Shown: in pieces, positions 9,554 to 19,168 of the stretch
Layout of the letters: the number at the start of each line of letters is the position of its first letter
Position numbering within the stretch: the stretch's first letter is position 1
Origin: Winogradskyella aurantia
GTDB lineage: Bacteria > Bacteroidota > Bacteroidia > Flavobacteriales > Flavobacteriaceae
Direction: 5' to 3'
Assembly: GCF_002266855.1 (NCBI RefSeq)
Contig: NZ_NGJN01000001.1
Location: forward strand, 310,001-374,000
DNA length: 64,000 nt
Notes under the pieces: generated by a model
Seen by the model: the letters and a program-made list of their open reading frames with translations, nothing else
Told to the model about the DNA's origin: nothing
The model's database searches: none
Made by a program: the position numbers and the translations under genes

Positions 9554-9693
9554 TTTGACTGAATTGATTTGAAATTTGTCTTAATTACAAAAAGTGATTT
9601 TATAAATTTTTTGAACTTTGCTGTTACTTTTTTCCAAGCAACCTTAAGTATTGATTTATTCTATTTTTACTTAAACTTTATCTTGTCTTCGAA

Positions 9694-9701
9694 CAAAGGT
9701 A
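9694..9701 (-). promoter_or_regulatory. Possible -7 box for the initiating glycosylphosphotransferase
   Basis: The minus strand reads TACCTTTG, matching TAnnTTTG, inside the 178-bp gap between the ligase-like gene and the priming enzyme. It would give a leader of about 130 nt. No -33 TTG was found at the usual distance. Confidence 0.35.
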
Positions 9702-9731
9702 AAGACCATAATTCATCGTAAAAATAAATCA

Positions 9732-10952
9732 TTATTGCTCTTCTTTATAGTTTAGGTTCCTAAAAGCAAAATAATTAATGATAAATGCAAAAAATATAAC
9801 ACCATTTTGTCTTTCCAAAACATTTTCGAATAGAAAAATTACAGTATAAAATAATAATATGCTTAAAAATATTAAATCACCAGACCTTATTGCAATATTA
9901 TAATTATAACACATAAAGCAAAGAAAAATGATAAAGCCAATTATTCCTGACCGAAGAAGTATACTAAAATATTGATTATGGGTATTAAACTTATTTTCGT
10001 ACAGATAGTAAAGGTTTTCTTTGTAACAATCGTAAAGTTCTTTTTTATCCCGTCCAATACCATAACCAAAAATTGGTTTGTTTTCAATGAGTTCAATAGC
10101 GCATTTATAAATTTGAACTCTATTATTAACGGAATTTGTTTCATTTTTCCCTAGATAGGTTTTTACATTAACAACCTCTAAAATCCTTTTGTTTATTGGC
10201 TTAACAAATACTATAATACATCCTGAAAGAATCAGCACAATAGCACCTATGCGTAGTAGTAGTAGTTTCTTTTTTCCCGTTCTTTTAAATAAATTATTTA
10301 AGAGAGGAATAAACGAAATAATTAAAGCTAAAATAGGTCCTCTTCTTGAAAGAAATAGTACAGTAGCTATAATAACGAAAATTAATGCTACTAACATTAT
10401 TTTGTCTCTTCTCTTAAGACCTGTAGCATATAATTGATATGAAAATATAATAGACAAGCATAGTATAATTGAAATATAAATTGGGTGATCTGACCATATA
10501 GGAAGATTATTCGTGACTTGTGCCAGACAATAACCATACGTCCTTGTTCCGTTAAAGTATCCTAGATAAGCGAAATACAATATTATTATCAGAGAAAAAA
10601 TCGCTGATGATAGTATGAAAAGTTTAAAAAAAAGCGTCTTAGTCTTTTGACTAAATAAGCTGTTTTTGTTTACTATGGCAAATATGAATGGTAAAACCAA
10701 TATTGAAAGCCCGGTTTCAAGTTTTTTGGGTGTTTGCTGAGCATCAAAATACCAAAGAGCACTAATGAGATATACTAAAAATGGAGAGGCATTTATAATA
10801 AATACCTTTAGTTGTTTAATGTCTGGTTTTTGAGGAGCAGCCATTACGGCCACCAAACCAAATATTACAACCAAAATGCCTCTTTTCTCTGAGGGCATTA
10901 GAATGAAAAGAGCGAAAAGCACTAAACAAAACTGAAGCAATCGATTCTTCAT
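9732..10952 (-). CDS. O-antigen ligase / Wzy-like membrane protein
   Basis: A 406-residue polytopic membrane protein with about eleven hydrophobic segments. It has the hallmarks of the O-antigen ligase (Wzy_C) family: RRGPILALIISF near residue 204 and a large periplasmic loop near 290-335 with PIFGYGIGRD and the conserved NTHNQYFSILLRSGIIGF segment. It either ligates finished glycan to its carrier or polymerises repeats. A second polymerase-like gene lies at 13784. It overlaps the upstream glycosyltransferase gene by 4 bp (ATGA), indicating translational coupling. Confidence 0.85.
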   Translation of the reverse strand: MKNRLLQFCLVLFALFILMPSEKRGILVVIFGLVAVMAAPQKPDIKQLKVFIINASPFLVYLISALWYFDAQQTPKKLETGLSILVLPFIFAIVNKNSLFSQKTKTLFFKLFILSSAIFSLIIILYFAYLGYFNGTRTYGYCLAQVTNNLPIWSDHPIYISIILCLSIIFSYQLYATGLKRRDKIMLVALIFVIIATVLFLSRRGPILALIISFIPLLNNLFKRTGKKKLLLLRIGAIVLILSGCIIVFVKPINKRILEVVNVKTYLGKNETNSVNNRVQIYKCAIELIENKPIFGYGIGRDKKELYDCYKENLYYLYENKFNTHNQYFSILLRSGIIGFIIFLCFMCYNYNIAIRSGDLIFLSILLFYTVIFLFENVLERQNGVIFFAFIINYFAFRNLNYKEEQ

Positions 10953-12166
10953 GATAACACCCTCTCTAATTCATTCATAAAATTAGTCATGACTGCCTCT
11001 TTAGAATAAAATTCATTGACGTAGTCTTTCGCTGAATTTCCTAATTCATTTCTTAATCTACTATCCATTTTCAACTTCAGAAGTTTTTCTACAATCTCAT
11101 TTAACTGATTATTACTATAATAATAACCTGCTGAAGCATATTCAAAAATCACCTTTACTTCAGAATCCAAATTACCTGTAACAATTGATGGATTACCGCT
11201 TCCCATCATTCCCAAAATTTTTGAGGGCATTACAGTATCAATAACATTGTCTTTTTGAAACAGCACATGCAAATCGGCACTAGCTAAAAGCTGTGGTAAT
11301 TGACTAAAAGGAACGGGTTTGTAGTATTGCGTAAACTTATAATCCTTTAGTTTAGCTTCAACAAATTTTCTGTTTGCTCCTTCTCCCACAACTATAACCT
11401 CTATTTTTTCATGTTTCTTTAGCTTGTCTAGAAGTAGGAAAAAAACATCCCAATCTTGTTTTGCCCCGATATTTCCTGAGTATAATATCTTAAACGTATT
11501 TTTATCGGATAAATAGGGATGTGGTTCGTTGAATTGCTTATTAAATATATCTGTGTCTAACCAGTTGGTTAAATAAAAGCCCTTTTTTTTTGTTTTGCGC
11601 TCTAACTTTTCCATCATTCCTTTGCTAATGGTGCTTAAAACATCTGCTCTTTTTAATAAAAACCGTTCAACAAAAAATAGAAATTTAAAAATAATTGACT
11701 TGTTCTTGTTGACTAAACCTGATTCAAGAGCAGCGTCAAATTCAAAATCCTGAATATGCACCCATAACTTAGACTTATACTTTAACTTTAACAGCCATCC
11801 TAAAAATATAGCTGAAGTAAATGGCACTATAGCAATTACAACAGCTGGTTTTGGCACTTTATTCAAATTAGATAGACTCCCTATTGTAAAGCTTAGAATA
11901 TGTTTTATTCGCTTAACAAAAGTAGGGTTTTGTGGTACATATTGTTTGTATCTGTATACGCTAACACCATTGATTTTTTCAACATAATATTTGTCTTTTT
12001 GTTTGTAATCTTCATTTATTCTCCAATACGGATAATATGGAAATCCCGTTATTACAGAGACATTGAAACCTCTTTGGGTTAAATATTCCGCTTTTTGCGT
12101 GGTATACAGTCCTATTGCACTATCTTCAGGGTAGTAGTTTACACCGATTATAGTTATATTCTTCAT
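10949..12166 (-). CDS. Glycosyltransferase family 4 (WcaI-like)
   Basis: A GT-B glycosyltransferase of 405 residues similar to the WcaI group of colanic-acid-type enzymes. The N-terminal NYYPEDSAIGLYT loop binds the acceptor side. The donor domain has YSGNIGAKQDWD near residue 231 and DTVMPSKILGMMGSGNP near 310. Start and stop overlap the neighbours by 4 bp on both sides, so it is translated as part of the polysaccharide operon. Donor sugar unknown. Confidence 0.88.
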   Translation of the reverse strand: MKNITIIGVNYYPEDSAIGLYTTQKAEYLTQRGFNVSVITGFPYYPYWRINEDYKQKDKYYVEKINGVSVYRYKQYVPQNPTFVKRIKHILSFTIGSLSNLNKVPKPAVVIAIVPFTSAIFLGWLLKLKYKSKLWVHIQDFEFDAALESGLVNKNKSIIFKFLFFVERFLLKRADVLSTISKGMMEKLERKTKKKGFYLTNWLDTDIFNKQFNEPHPYLSDKNTFKILYSGNIGAKQDWDVFFLLLDKLKKHEKIEVIVVGEGANRKFVEAKLKDYKFTQYYKPVPFSQLPQLLASADLHVLFQKDNVIDTVMPSKILGMMGSGNPSIVTGNLDSEVKVIFEYASAGYYYSNNQLNEIVEKLLKLKMDSRLRNELGNSAKDYVNEFYSKEAVMTNFMNELERVLS

Positions 12167-12714
12167 CGTTTTTTAATCATTCTACAAGGAGAGCCAATAT
12201 TCACGGTTCCTTCTTCTACGCCTTTTAATACCGTACTGCGAGAACCGATAACGGCTCTATCTCCAATTACTACACCCGGTGCAACAAAGACATCTGTTGC
12301 AATCCAGCACTCGTTTCCAATTTTTATTTGATTTTCGTAGATTGGGAAACTTACATCGGTGTAATCGTGAGAACCCGTACATAGATATGATCTCTGAGAA
12401 ATTACACTGTTTGAGCCTATGTCAATGTTTCCCAAGGAATACAATACGACCTCATCTCCAATCCAAGAATTATCACCAATTGAAACTTTCCAAGGATAGG
12501 TCATTTGAACTGAAGGCCTCAATAATACATTTTTACCAATCTTAGCTCCAAAGGACCTAGCCAAAAATCGTCTCCAACCATACAAAAATTGTGGTGAAGG
12601 TTTAAATAAAAAAAAGTGTACCAACCACCATAACTGCACGGTTACGGCCGACCTGCCTCTAAAGCCTTTTGGGTTTTTATAGAGCTCAAGATTTTGTTTT
12701 GTTGGTCTAGTCAA
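12163..12714 (-). CDS. WcaF-like hexapeptide acetyltransferase
   Basis: A 183-residue trimeric left-handed beta-helix acyltransferase, most similar to WcaF/WcaB-type enzymes that O-acetylate surface polysaccharide sugars from acetyl-CoA. Hexapeptide periodicity is seen through IGKNVLLRP, IGDNSWIGDEV, IGNECWIATDV and IGDRAVIGSRS, and the catalytic His is probably in the GSHDYTD turn. The start is TTG at 12714, overlapping the upstream TGA stop as TTGA; no in-frame ATG gives a complete N-terminus. Confidence 0.87.
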   Translation of the reverse strand: MTRPTKQNLELYKNPKGFRGRSAVTVQLWWLVHFFLFKPSPQFLYGWRRFLARSFGAKIGKNVLLRPSVQMTYPWKVSIGDNSWIGDEVVLYSLGNIDIGSNSVISQRSYLCTGSHDYTDVSFPIYENQIKIGNECWIATDVFVAPGVVIGDRAVIGSRSTVLKGVEEGTVNIGSPCRMIKKR

Positions 12715-13787
12715 TTCTTTTGGATTATATTAAGTAAGTTGTTTACAAATGCACCTTCATTTAATGCATCCGTGTATTTGTAATTTTTATTTAGCATTGT
12801 TTTTTGTTCTCCGAGCTGATTATTTAATTCTGTCAGTTTAGCGGCTATATCTTCTTTTGATTTTTTATCAATATAATGAATATTAGTGGAGTCAAAATAA
12901 TCTCTCAATGCCTGGTGCTCGGTGCTAACAATTATATTTCCTGTCACCATAGCCTCTAAAATAGCTAAAGGCAAACCTTCAACTAAATAAGAAGGAAAAA
13001 CAAAAACGTTACCCCATTTTAAAAGTTCTCTTTTTTCGTTTTCTTTGACCACACCTAGATATGTTGCGTTTTTTATCTTTTCAAAATTATCCAATATCTG
13101 GCTTTTCAGAGTAAAATCAATGTTTCCCGCACATCTAGCCTCAAACTTTACACCACTTTGATTCAGCATTTCTAATGCGTCAAGGAAGTAAAATATTCCT
13201 TTCTCAGTCATGAGGTTACTGAGATAAACTATTTTTAATTTATTATATGTTTTTTCTTGTCGTTCCTGTTCCTTTAAAAACAAATAATGCTCCACAAAAT
13301 TGTTTAAGACGAAAACTCTTTCTGCTTGAATAAACGGCTTAAAATTTGCCTTTAAAGATTCTGAAAGAACTATAGCCTTAGAGGTTTTTGACAATATTGA
13401 TCTCAATATTTTCTTTTTCGAAGGTGTTGATTGATTGTAAGTATTTATTAAAGTATTGCCATGAAGATGAATTATAATCTGTTTTCCGGCCATCTTCGAC
13501 AAATAAATGAATAATGCATATTTCAATACTCCAAAAAAACTTTGGCCAATGGTTATGTAAATTATATCGTTTTTAAAAACTTGATATGCTTTTAAACTAA
13601 TTCTTAGGAAAAAAATTGCCTTTTTAAGTGAAAATGCCCCTACAGATTCTTCAAAATTCTGTAACGACATGTTTATTTTTGAAACTTTAATATTAGCCCT
13701 ATCTAATAAGCCCTTGTGCACAACTTCATTAGATAAAGACAAACCCGTTGTTGGTTCTGGAAATGGTCCTATAATAAGTATTTTCAT
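12711..13787 (-). CDS. Glycosyltransferase family 4
   Basis: A GT-B glycosyltransferase of 358 residues from the chosen ATG at 13787 (MKILIIGPFPEPTTG). An earlier in-frame ATG at 13835 would add 16 polar residues and overlap the polymerase gene by 52 bp. The later start gives the ATGA overlap seen throughout this operon. The donor domain shows YLSNLMTEKGIFYFLDA near residue 190 and the conserved FVFPSYLVEGLPLAILEAM segment near 270. Sugar specificity is unknown. Confidence 0.87.
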   Translation of the reverse strand: MKILIIGPFPEPTTGLSLSNEVVHKGLLDRANIKVSKINMSLQNFEESVGAFSLKKAIFFLRISLKAYQVFKNDIIYITIGQSFFGVLKYALFIYLSKMAGKQIIIHLHGNTLINTYNQSTPSKKKILRSILSKTSKAIVLSESLKANFKPFIQAERVFVLNNFVEHYLFLKEQERQEKTYNKLKIVYLSNLMTEKGIFYFLDALEMLNQSGVKFEARCAGNIDFTLKSQILDNFEKIKNATYLGVVKENEKRELLKWGNVFVFPSYLVEGLPLAILEAMVTGNIIVSTEHQALRDYFDSTNIHYIDKKSKEDIAAKLTELNNQLGEQKTMLNKNYKYTDALNEGAFVNNLLNIIQKN

Positions 13788-15058
13788 TCTACTACTTTTT
13801 TTGGTAGAAGTTTCCACATCATATTCAGAAACCATATAACTAATAAAATGAAGTAGGCATAATATATATATCTTAAGGCTGACCTCAGATGATATTCAAA
13901 ACTGTAGAACACAAACAAAGCCAATATTAAAGCAAAAAGAACGGCTGTTCTTTTCTTTCCTCTTATGAGATACTTTCGTATCACTTTTTCAAAAAACGAG
14001 AAAACAACTCCCAAAATAAAAAAGAAAACTATTAGAAATGTATAACCCATTTTAAAAACTTGACCGTGAAGGGTATATGGCATAAACCTAGTTATCATTA
14101 ATTCTTTAGCTACATCTGGCCAACCAACAATACTTCCGGGTAGAGGGTTTACACTAACGTAGATGTAATACCAATTAGGGTCTGACTCGCTCAACGTTCT
14201 TGCCGTTGCAAATAAACCAAATACAAAGGAGTAATATATATTGAAAGCAATAGATTCGAGAATTTGAGAATCTTCCGTAAAAAGTGTAGCTATATAGGGA
14301 ATGACGCCGTGCTCTTTTAACTGGCGTAGTGATATTAAATACGATAAGAAAACAAAGGATAGTATAATTTGAAGGAGAAATCGTAGCTTGTTAGCCCTTG
14401 TATTACCCGTCATTTGAAAGATAGTTAAAAAGTATAACATCAAAATAAGAAAGGAAATCCTAGAGCCTGTTCCAAAGGTAAAAACCAATATTGTAATAAT
14501 TAAAACAACACTTAATGGCTTATTCTTGCTATATATTAACCCTAATATAATTGAGCATACAAGCGATAGTACTTTCGCTATTGTTATTAAAAACTTCTTG
14601 TCAAATATGGGAATATACTCCTGTCTCTGAAGCAACATATCACCATATGTGGCTAGATAACAAACTATTACTATAAAGCTTAATATATACGCTATTTTAG
14701 AAAAATAGGATGGGATTTTATATTTAGTGAATAGGCTATAATTTAAATCGCGGTTATAAACTTCTTTTATTCTTGAGGTTGATACTTTATGATAAATTAA
14801 AAACCCGATAATAAACGCAATATTGGCAATTAAATACATGTTTAAAACATCCCAAAACTGCATAGACGTAATTTCATCTACCTCCGCTATTGAAAATTTC
14901 TCCTCATAGAAAAAATAATACGGTACAGAAAGAATTACCATGATTAGATTAAAGAATATGAATATATAGGTAGGGCTTATTATTAAGTATTTTAAAACCC
15001 TAAAGAGAAAAAAGACTAAGCCTAAAAAAACAGTAAAGAGAAAAACTCCTAATAACAA
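13784..15058 (-). CDS. Oligosaccharide repeat-unit polymerase (Wzy-like)
   Basis: A 424-residue membrane protein with about twelve hydrophobic segments and a large polar loop around residues 285-325. It resembles O-antigen polymerases in layout and in the VSVNPLPGSIVGWPD loop. It would link lipid-carried repeat units on the outer face of the cytoplasmic membrane. The start is TTG at 15058, because an in-frame stop lies just upstream and the next Met falls after the first membrane helix. It is 18 bp downstream of the lipoprotein gene. Wzy proteins diverge fast, so the call rests on topology and context. Confidence 0.75.
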   Translation of the reverse strand: MLLGVFLFTVFLGLVFFLFRVLKYLIISPTYIFIFFNLIMVILSVPYYFFYEEKFSIAEVDEITSMQFWDVLNMYLIANIAFIIGFLIYHKVSTSRIKEVYNRDLNYSLFTKYKIPSYFSKIAYILSFIVIVCYLATYGDMLLQRQEYIPIFDKKFLITIAKVLSLVCSIILGLIYSKNKPLSVVLIITILVFTFGTGSRISFLILMLYFLTIFQMTGNTRANKLRFLLQIILSFVFLSYLISLRQLKEHGVIPYIATLFTEDSQILESIAFNIYYSFVFGLFATARTLSESDPNWYYIYVSVNPLPGSIVGWPDVAKELMITRFMPYTLHGQVFKMGYTFLIVFFFILGVVFSFFEKVIRKYLIRGKKRTAVLFALILALFVFYSFEYHLRSALRYIYYAYFILLVIWFLNMMWKLLPKKVVE

Positions 15059-15076
15059 AATGGATTATTTAATTAT

Positions 15077-15622
15077 TTAGTATTGCGTATATCTGTTTTC
15101 TATCCTACTATTAAGATTCTCTTTCGATATTATCTGAGCGCTCCCATTTTGTGAGGATTTTTCTAAAATTAGCTTATTTCCTTCAAACCTGTGCTGTAGA
15201 TTTTTCAATTTAAAATAAACCAATAGTGTTGAATCTTTGATAATTATTCTATCATCCATACGGTTTAATACAATTTTATCAAATTTTATTTTGTTTGTGG
15301 ATTCATCCGAAAAAGTTAATGAAAACCCGTATGGTATGGTTTCCTCGGGGAAACGATATGTTACTCTTTGCCAATTATTTGGCATTCCTTTTAGAGAATT
15401 TCTTATAGAATCCATTCCTTCAATATCCTCAAAGTGAAGTACTACCTCGTCGTCATTGCTAAAAACACCATCAAAAAAAAGATTTAAATCACGGCTATTT
15501 TCCTTTTTAGTTTGCTCGTTTTCAGTTGTTTCTTTTTCCTTGGGTTTTTGGTCTTTGCAACCCATAAAAGAAGCTAACACTAAAATAAAGACTAATGTGT
15601 TATTTTTAAATTTTGAAATCAT
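15077..15622 (-). CDS. Hypothetical lipoprotein within the polysaccharide operon
   Basis: A 181-residue protein with a lipoprotein signal peptide: a short basic start, a hydrophobic core and a lipobox ending FMGC at about residues 19-22. A Lys/Glu-rich linker follows to about residue 45, then a small beta-rich domain with no motif I recognise. It lies between the sulfotransferase and polymerase genes on the same strand, so it may be a periplasmic or outer-membrane part of the polysaccharide machinery. That role is inference from position only. Confidence 0.7.
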   Translation of the reverse strand: MISKFKNNTLVFILVLASFMGCKDQKPKEKETTENEQTKKENSRDLNLFFDGVFSNDDEVVLHFEDIEGMDSIRNSLKGMPNNWQRVTYRFPEETIPYGFSLTFSDESTNKIKFDKIVLNRMDDRIIIKDSTLLVYFKLKNLQHRFEGNKLILEKSSQNGSAQIISKENLNSRIENRYTQY

Positions 15623-15689
15623 ACACTTGTTAAGATGTAAATAATTATTTTTTACGCTGCAACTTAAAAATCAAAGATGAAAATCTAAT

Positions 15690-16511
15690 TTACCAATTTA
15701 AATCGTCTTCATAGCCAAAGTCTATTAATTCCTTTCCTGCGTAGGTTTTAAATATATTTTTAGCTTCCTCATTAAAATAGTTTTTCCAATCGCCCTCAAT
15801 CCCTTTTCTTAAAAAACTACCAGTATCTTCTTCACCTTTCTTTCGCATAGTTTGGTTTTCAAAAGAAAATTTATGTATAACCTCGGCAAGCCTTTGCTCA
15901 TCAATTTCAACTTCAAAAAAGTCAGACAATAAACTTCTCATTGTCGATTCTGTGTTATGAAGAAGGTCTTCGTATTTTAATAAATAAATATTATCCCTAT
16001 TTCGATTTAACTCGTCTTTCCATTTAGTATTATAATTAGCCCAATTACCTGGAAAATTAAAATAATGGGCTTTTGACGGTGTGTGCGTGAAGGAATACTC
16101 CAAATATTCTGGCATGTTTTTCTTAACATTATTATAATCCTCAAGACGAAGTTGTTTCCTTGTGTATATCACTGTTTTGGGGTCTAATTTATTTTTGTTG
16201 CTCCAAATTAGTTGATGATAATAGAAGGAGACATATACATCTCTACCGTCTCTAACTAACCATAAAATTTTATTATTTCTTGGGATAAAGTACTTGGGTT
16301 GGTAGTGACTGTGATATACAGATTTGGTTAGACTAGGAAACTTATTTCTAGGAAAGGGAATGTCTAGGTAATTAGACACTAATTGCCCAAGCCACGACCC
16401 TCCAGATTTAGGGTATTCAACGATAATTACAGACTCGTTTAAAAACGTTAGGCTATTGACAAAAACCAATCGAGCTGCTTGCTCAATCTTTCCCTTTATC
16501 ATATTAATCAT
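15690..16511 (-). CDS. Sulfotransferase (PAPS-dependent) of the polysaccharide locus
   Basis: Transfers sulfate from PAPS to an acceptor, most likely a sugar hydroxyl. The 5'-phosphosulfate loop YPKSGGSW is at about residues 33-40, and the 3'-phosphate motif WLVRDGRDVYVSFYYH is near 80-95. A C-terminal KGIEGDWKNYF segment matches the RKGxxGDWKNxF motif of the Sulfotransfer_1 family. I start it at the ATG at 16511 (273 residues); extending to 16532 needs a TTG start and overlaps the flippase gene. It lies beside cysN-cysD-cysC-cysQ, which would make PAPS and clear PAP. Confidence 0.88.
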   Translation of the reverse strand: MINMIKGKIEQAARLVFVNSLTFLNESVIIVEYPKSGGSWLGQLVSNYLDIPFPRNKFPSLTKSVYHSHYQPKYFIPRNNKILWLVRDGRDVYVSFYYHQLIWSNKNKLDPKTVIYTRKQLRLEDYNNVKKNMPEYLEYSFTHTPSKAHYFNFPGNWANYNTKWKDELNRNRDNIYLLKYEDLLHNTESTMRSLLSDFFEVEIDEQRLAEVIHKFSFENQTMRKKGEEDTGSFLRKGIEGDWKNYFNEEAKNIFKTYAGKELIDFGYEDDLNW

Positions 16512-16524
16512 AGCGCCGAGATTT

Positions 16525-17826
16525 TCATACAAGAAAAGAATTGATTTTTAGTCTTTTCCTTATGTAGATATGTGAAATTACAAACATGTTCAATAAAGCA
16601 ATGCTCGTTGCCAAGGCGGCGCCTGTAATACCAATCTTCTTTATAAGTACATAATTCAATAAAAAATTTAAAAGCATAGTTATGAACATTATTCTACTAT
16701 AAACCCCTTGGTGCCCTGTCATCTGTAGTATGTCGCTTACAGGGCCAAATAAGCTAATCAATATTTTACCTACACAAAGTATCATTAAAGGATAAATGCC
16801 TGAAAGGTAAACCTCTCCCAAATAGCCTAAAATAAGTCTGTGAAAAACTAATATGGCAATGAAAATACCTAGACCGGTAATAAAGGTTGTTCGCACAGAA
16901 AACCTAACATTCTTTTGTAACAATTCGAAATCATTCTTATGAAAAGCATCAGAAATTTTTGGTGCTAAAATGGAATTTATGGCTTCATAGGTAAAGGTTA
17001 TAACAATTGCCATTTTTGTTACTATATCATATACCCCAATATTTACCTCTGTCTCAAAAACTCCTAAGATGATTTTGTCTGACCACAGTAATAAAACATA
17101 AAAATATGTTGAAGACATCAAGGGAATAGTCTCTAAAATATACGTCCAGGTATCTTCTATCTTTTTAAATTTGGAATTTTTCTTCTTAAATCTTAAGGTG
17201 AGAATACTCGAAAAAATAAAAATAAACAGAATAGCATAAAAATGACTTTTCATTATCACGTATCCATTTTTAAAACTAGACCCCGCTATAATAAAAACAA
17301 CTATTAGTGTAACGAAAAACCTCGAAAAAAAATTGATAAAGGAAAAAACAGCATTCTGCCTAACCCCTCTTAATACACCTGAGTTTATAAGTACTATGGT
17401 CCATATAGGAACTGCCAGTACTGTCCATTTAAGATATTCTGTAAATTCTGGTTTATTAAAAAATTTAATGGAAATCTCTTCTGCAAAAATATATAAGAAT
17501 CCAGATCCTACAATAGAGAAAAATGAGGCTACAACAACACTTATATTATAGTATGAAAACCCTATATCAAGATCATCATAAGCAGAAAACTTTTTGGTTA
17601 AATGAATGTCAAAACCCATTTTACCAAACACGACCAAAATTGAAAATAATGTTAGGCCTAAGGCCACATAGCCATAAACTTGCTCTCCAAAAGATTTAAT
17701 GATGTAAAAGGAAAACCCGTATGCAACAATAAAACCTAGTAATCTAAAAATTAAAAAGTGACTACTCTTAAATAGAATTTCCCGATAATCTTTATCGCCA
17801 AAAATTTTTTGAATTTCCTTTACCAT
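16525..17826 (-). CDS. Oligosaccharide flippase (Wzx-like)
   Basis: A 433-residue MATE/MOP-type membrane protein with about twelve hydrophobic helices, beginning with a polar KEIQKIFGDKDYREILFKSS stretch and a helix near residue 25. Such proteins flip undecaprenyl-linked repeat units across the cytoplasmic membrane. Conserved features include the FGKMGFDIHLTKKFS loop near 68 and the C-terminal ITGAALATSIALL helix. The sulfotransferase gene follows after 13 bp, and cysN ends 72 bp downstream... of its own start side, so the group may share a transcript. Confidence 0.87.
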   Translation of the reverse strand: MVKEIQKIFGDKDYREILFKSSHFLIFRLLGFIVAYGFSFYIIKSFGEQVYGYVALGLTLFSILVVFGKMGFDIHLTKKFSAYDDLDIGFSYYNISVVVASFFSIVGSGFLYIFAEEISIKFFNKPEFTEYLKWTVLAVPIWTIVLINSGVLRGVRQNAVFSFINFFSRFFVTLIVVFIIAGSSFKNGYVIMKSHFYAILFIFIFSSILTLRFKKKNSKFKKIEDTWTYILETIPLMSSTYFYVLLLWSDKIILGVFETEVNIGVYDIVTKMAIVITFTYEAINSILAPKISDAFHKNDFELLQKNVRFSVRTTFITGLGIFIAILVFHRLILGYLGEVYLSGIYPLMILCVGKILISLFGPVSDILQMTGHQGVYSRIMFITMLLNFLLNYVLIKKIGITGAALATSIALLNMFVISHIYIRKRLKINSFLV

Positions 17827-17898
17827 TTTTACTATTCCACTTTCTGTAATCCAAACTTTAGGCCCAAGAATCTAAAGCGACATTAACCAACTCAAGGC

Positions 17899-19152
17899 TT
17901 ATACTATCATTCCTGCAGCTACGGTTTCATTTGTGGTGTCGTCAATTAAAATAATACTTCCGGTTGATCTATTTTCCCTGTAAGAATCTACCATTAAGGG
18001 TTTTGTAGTTCTAATCTTTACTTTTGCTATATCGTTCATATTAAGGCTTAAGTCATCCTTCCTGCGCATAAGCGTATTTATATCGTACTTATAAACCACC
18101 TCCTTAATCATAGCCTTCTGCTCGTTAGAGGTATGCCTTATGCTATATTTTGCCCTTGGTTTAGCAGAATCATTATTTAGCCAACACAACATCACCTCAA
18201 TATCCTGAACAACTTCGGGGGTGTTTTTAGAACGTGTAATCATGTCACCTCTACTAATATCGATGTCGTCCTCTAGGGTTATCGCAACCGACATGGGTGC
18301 ATAGGCTTCATCTAAGTCCCTATCGTTCAGGTTGATTGATTTAATCTTGCTCGTAAATCCTGAGGGCAATACCACAACATCATCTCCTTTTCTAAATACA
18401 CCACCGGTTACCCTACCTGCATAACCTCTATAATCTATAAAACCTTTCCTTTGTGGCCTAAGTACTGTTTGAACAGGAAATCTGGCATCAACCTTATTTA
18501 TATCACTACTGATGTGCATGGTTTCTAACGTATGAAGCAAAGGCGCGCCTTGGTACCAGTTCATGTTTTCTGACCGATTAACAACATTGTCTCCAAGCAA
18601 TGCACTTATAGGTATAAACCTAACATCCTTAATCAGCATCTTGGAAGAAAACTCTTCAAATTGGTCTATGACCTTGTTATATATTTCCTCAGAAAAATCT
18701 ACCAAATCCATTTTATTGATACAGACAATAACGTGAGGTATCTGCAATAAGGAAGCAATGAAGGAGTGCCGTCTTGTTTGCTCTATAACTCCATGTCTAG
18801 CATCAACTAGTATTATCGCAGCATTAGCCGTTGAAGCACCTGTCACCATATTTCTCGTATATTGAATATGTCCAGGCGTGTCTGCAATTATAAACTTACG
18901 CTTTGGTGTGGTAAAGTATCTATAAGCCACATCTATGGTTATCCCTTGCTCACGCTCATCGCGAAGCCCATCTGTAAATAGCGCCAAATCCACACCGTCA
19001 TGACCTTTCTTTTTACTGGTAGACTCTATGGCTTGTAATTGATCTTCAAAAATTGATTTGGAGTCGTATAGCAAACGCCCAATAAGCGTACTTTTCCCAT
19101 CATCCACACTTCCTGCAGTTGTAAAACGTAAAAGCTGATTGTTATCTAGCAT
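17899..19152 (-). CDS. cysN: Sulfate adenylyltransferase subunit 1 (GTPase)
   Basis: GTPase subunit of ATP sulfurylase, coupling GTP hydrolysis to APS formation from ATP and sulfate. The ATG at 19152 (MLDNNQLLRFTTAGSVDDGK) is the right start. The frame extends further upstream into cysD but without family sequence. The 417 residues carry the P-loop GSVDDGKST, the G3 motif DTPGHIQYTRN and the G4 motif NKMDLVDF, then two elongation-factor-like barrels. No APS-kinase domain is fused at the C-terminus, consistent with a separate cysC nearby. The cysD gene lies 16 bp upstream. Confidence 0.95.
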   Translation of the reverse strand: MLDNNQLLRFTTAGSVDDGKSTLIGRLLYDSKSIFEDQLQAIESTSKKKGHDGVDLALFTDGLRDEREQGITIDVAYRYFTTPKRKFIIADTPGHIQYTRNMVTGASTANAAIILVDARHGVIEQTRRHSFIASLLQIPHVIVCINKMDLVDFSEEIYNKVIDQFEEFSSKMLIKDVRFIPISALLGDNVVNRSENMNWYQGAPLLHTLETMHISSDINKVDARFPVQTVLRPQRKGFIDYRGYAGRVTGGVFRKGDDVVVLPSGFTSKIKSINLNDRDLDEAYAPMSVAITLEDDIDISRGDMITRSKNTPEVVQDIEVMLCWLNNDSAKPRAKYSIRHTSNEQKAMIKEVVYKYDINTLMRRKDDLSLNMNDIAKVKIRTTKPLMVDSYRENRSTGSIILIDDTTNETVAAGMIV

Positions 19153-19168
19153 GTTAATGTTTTTTTGG

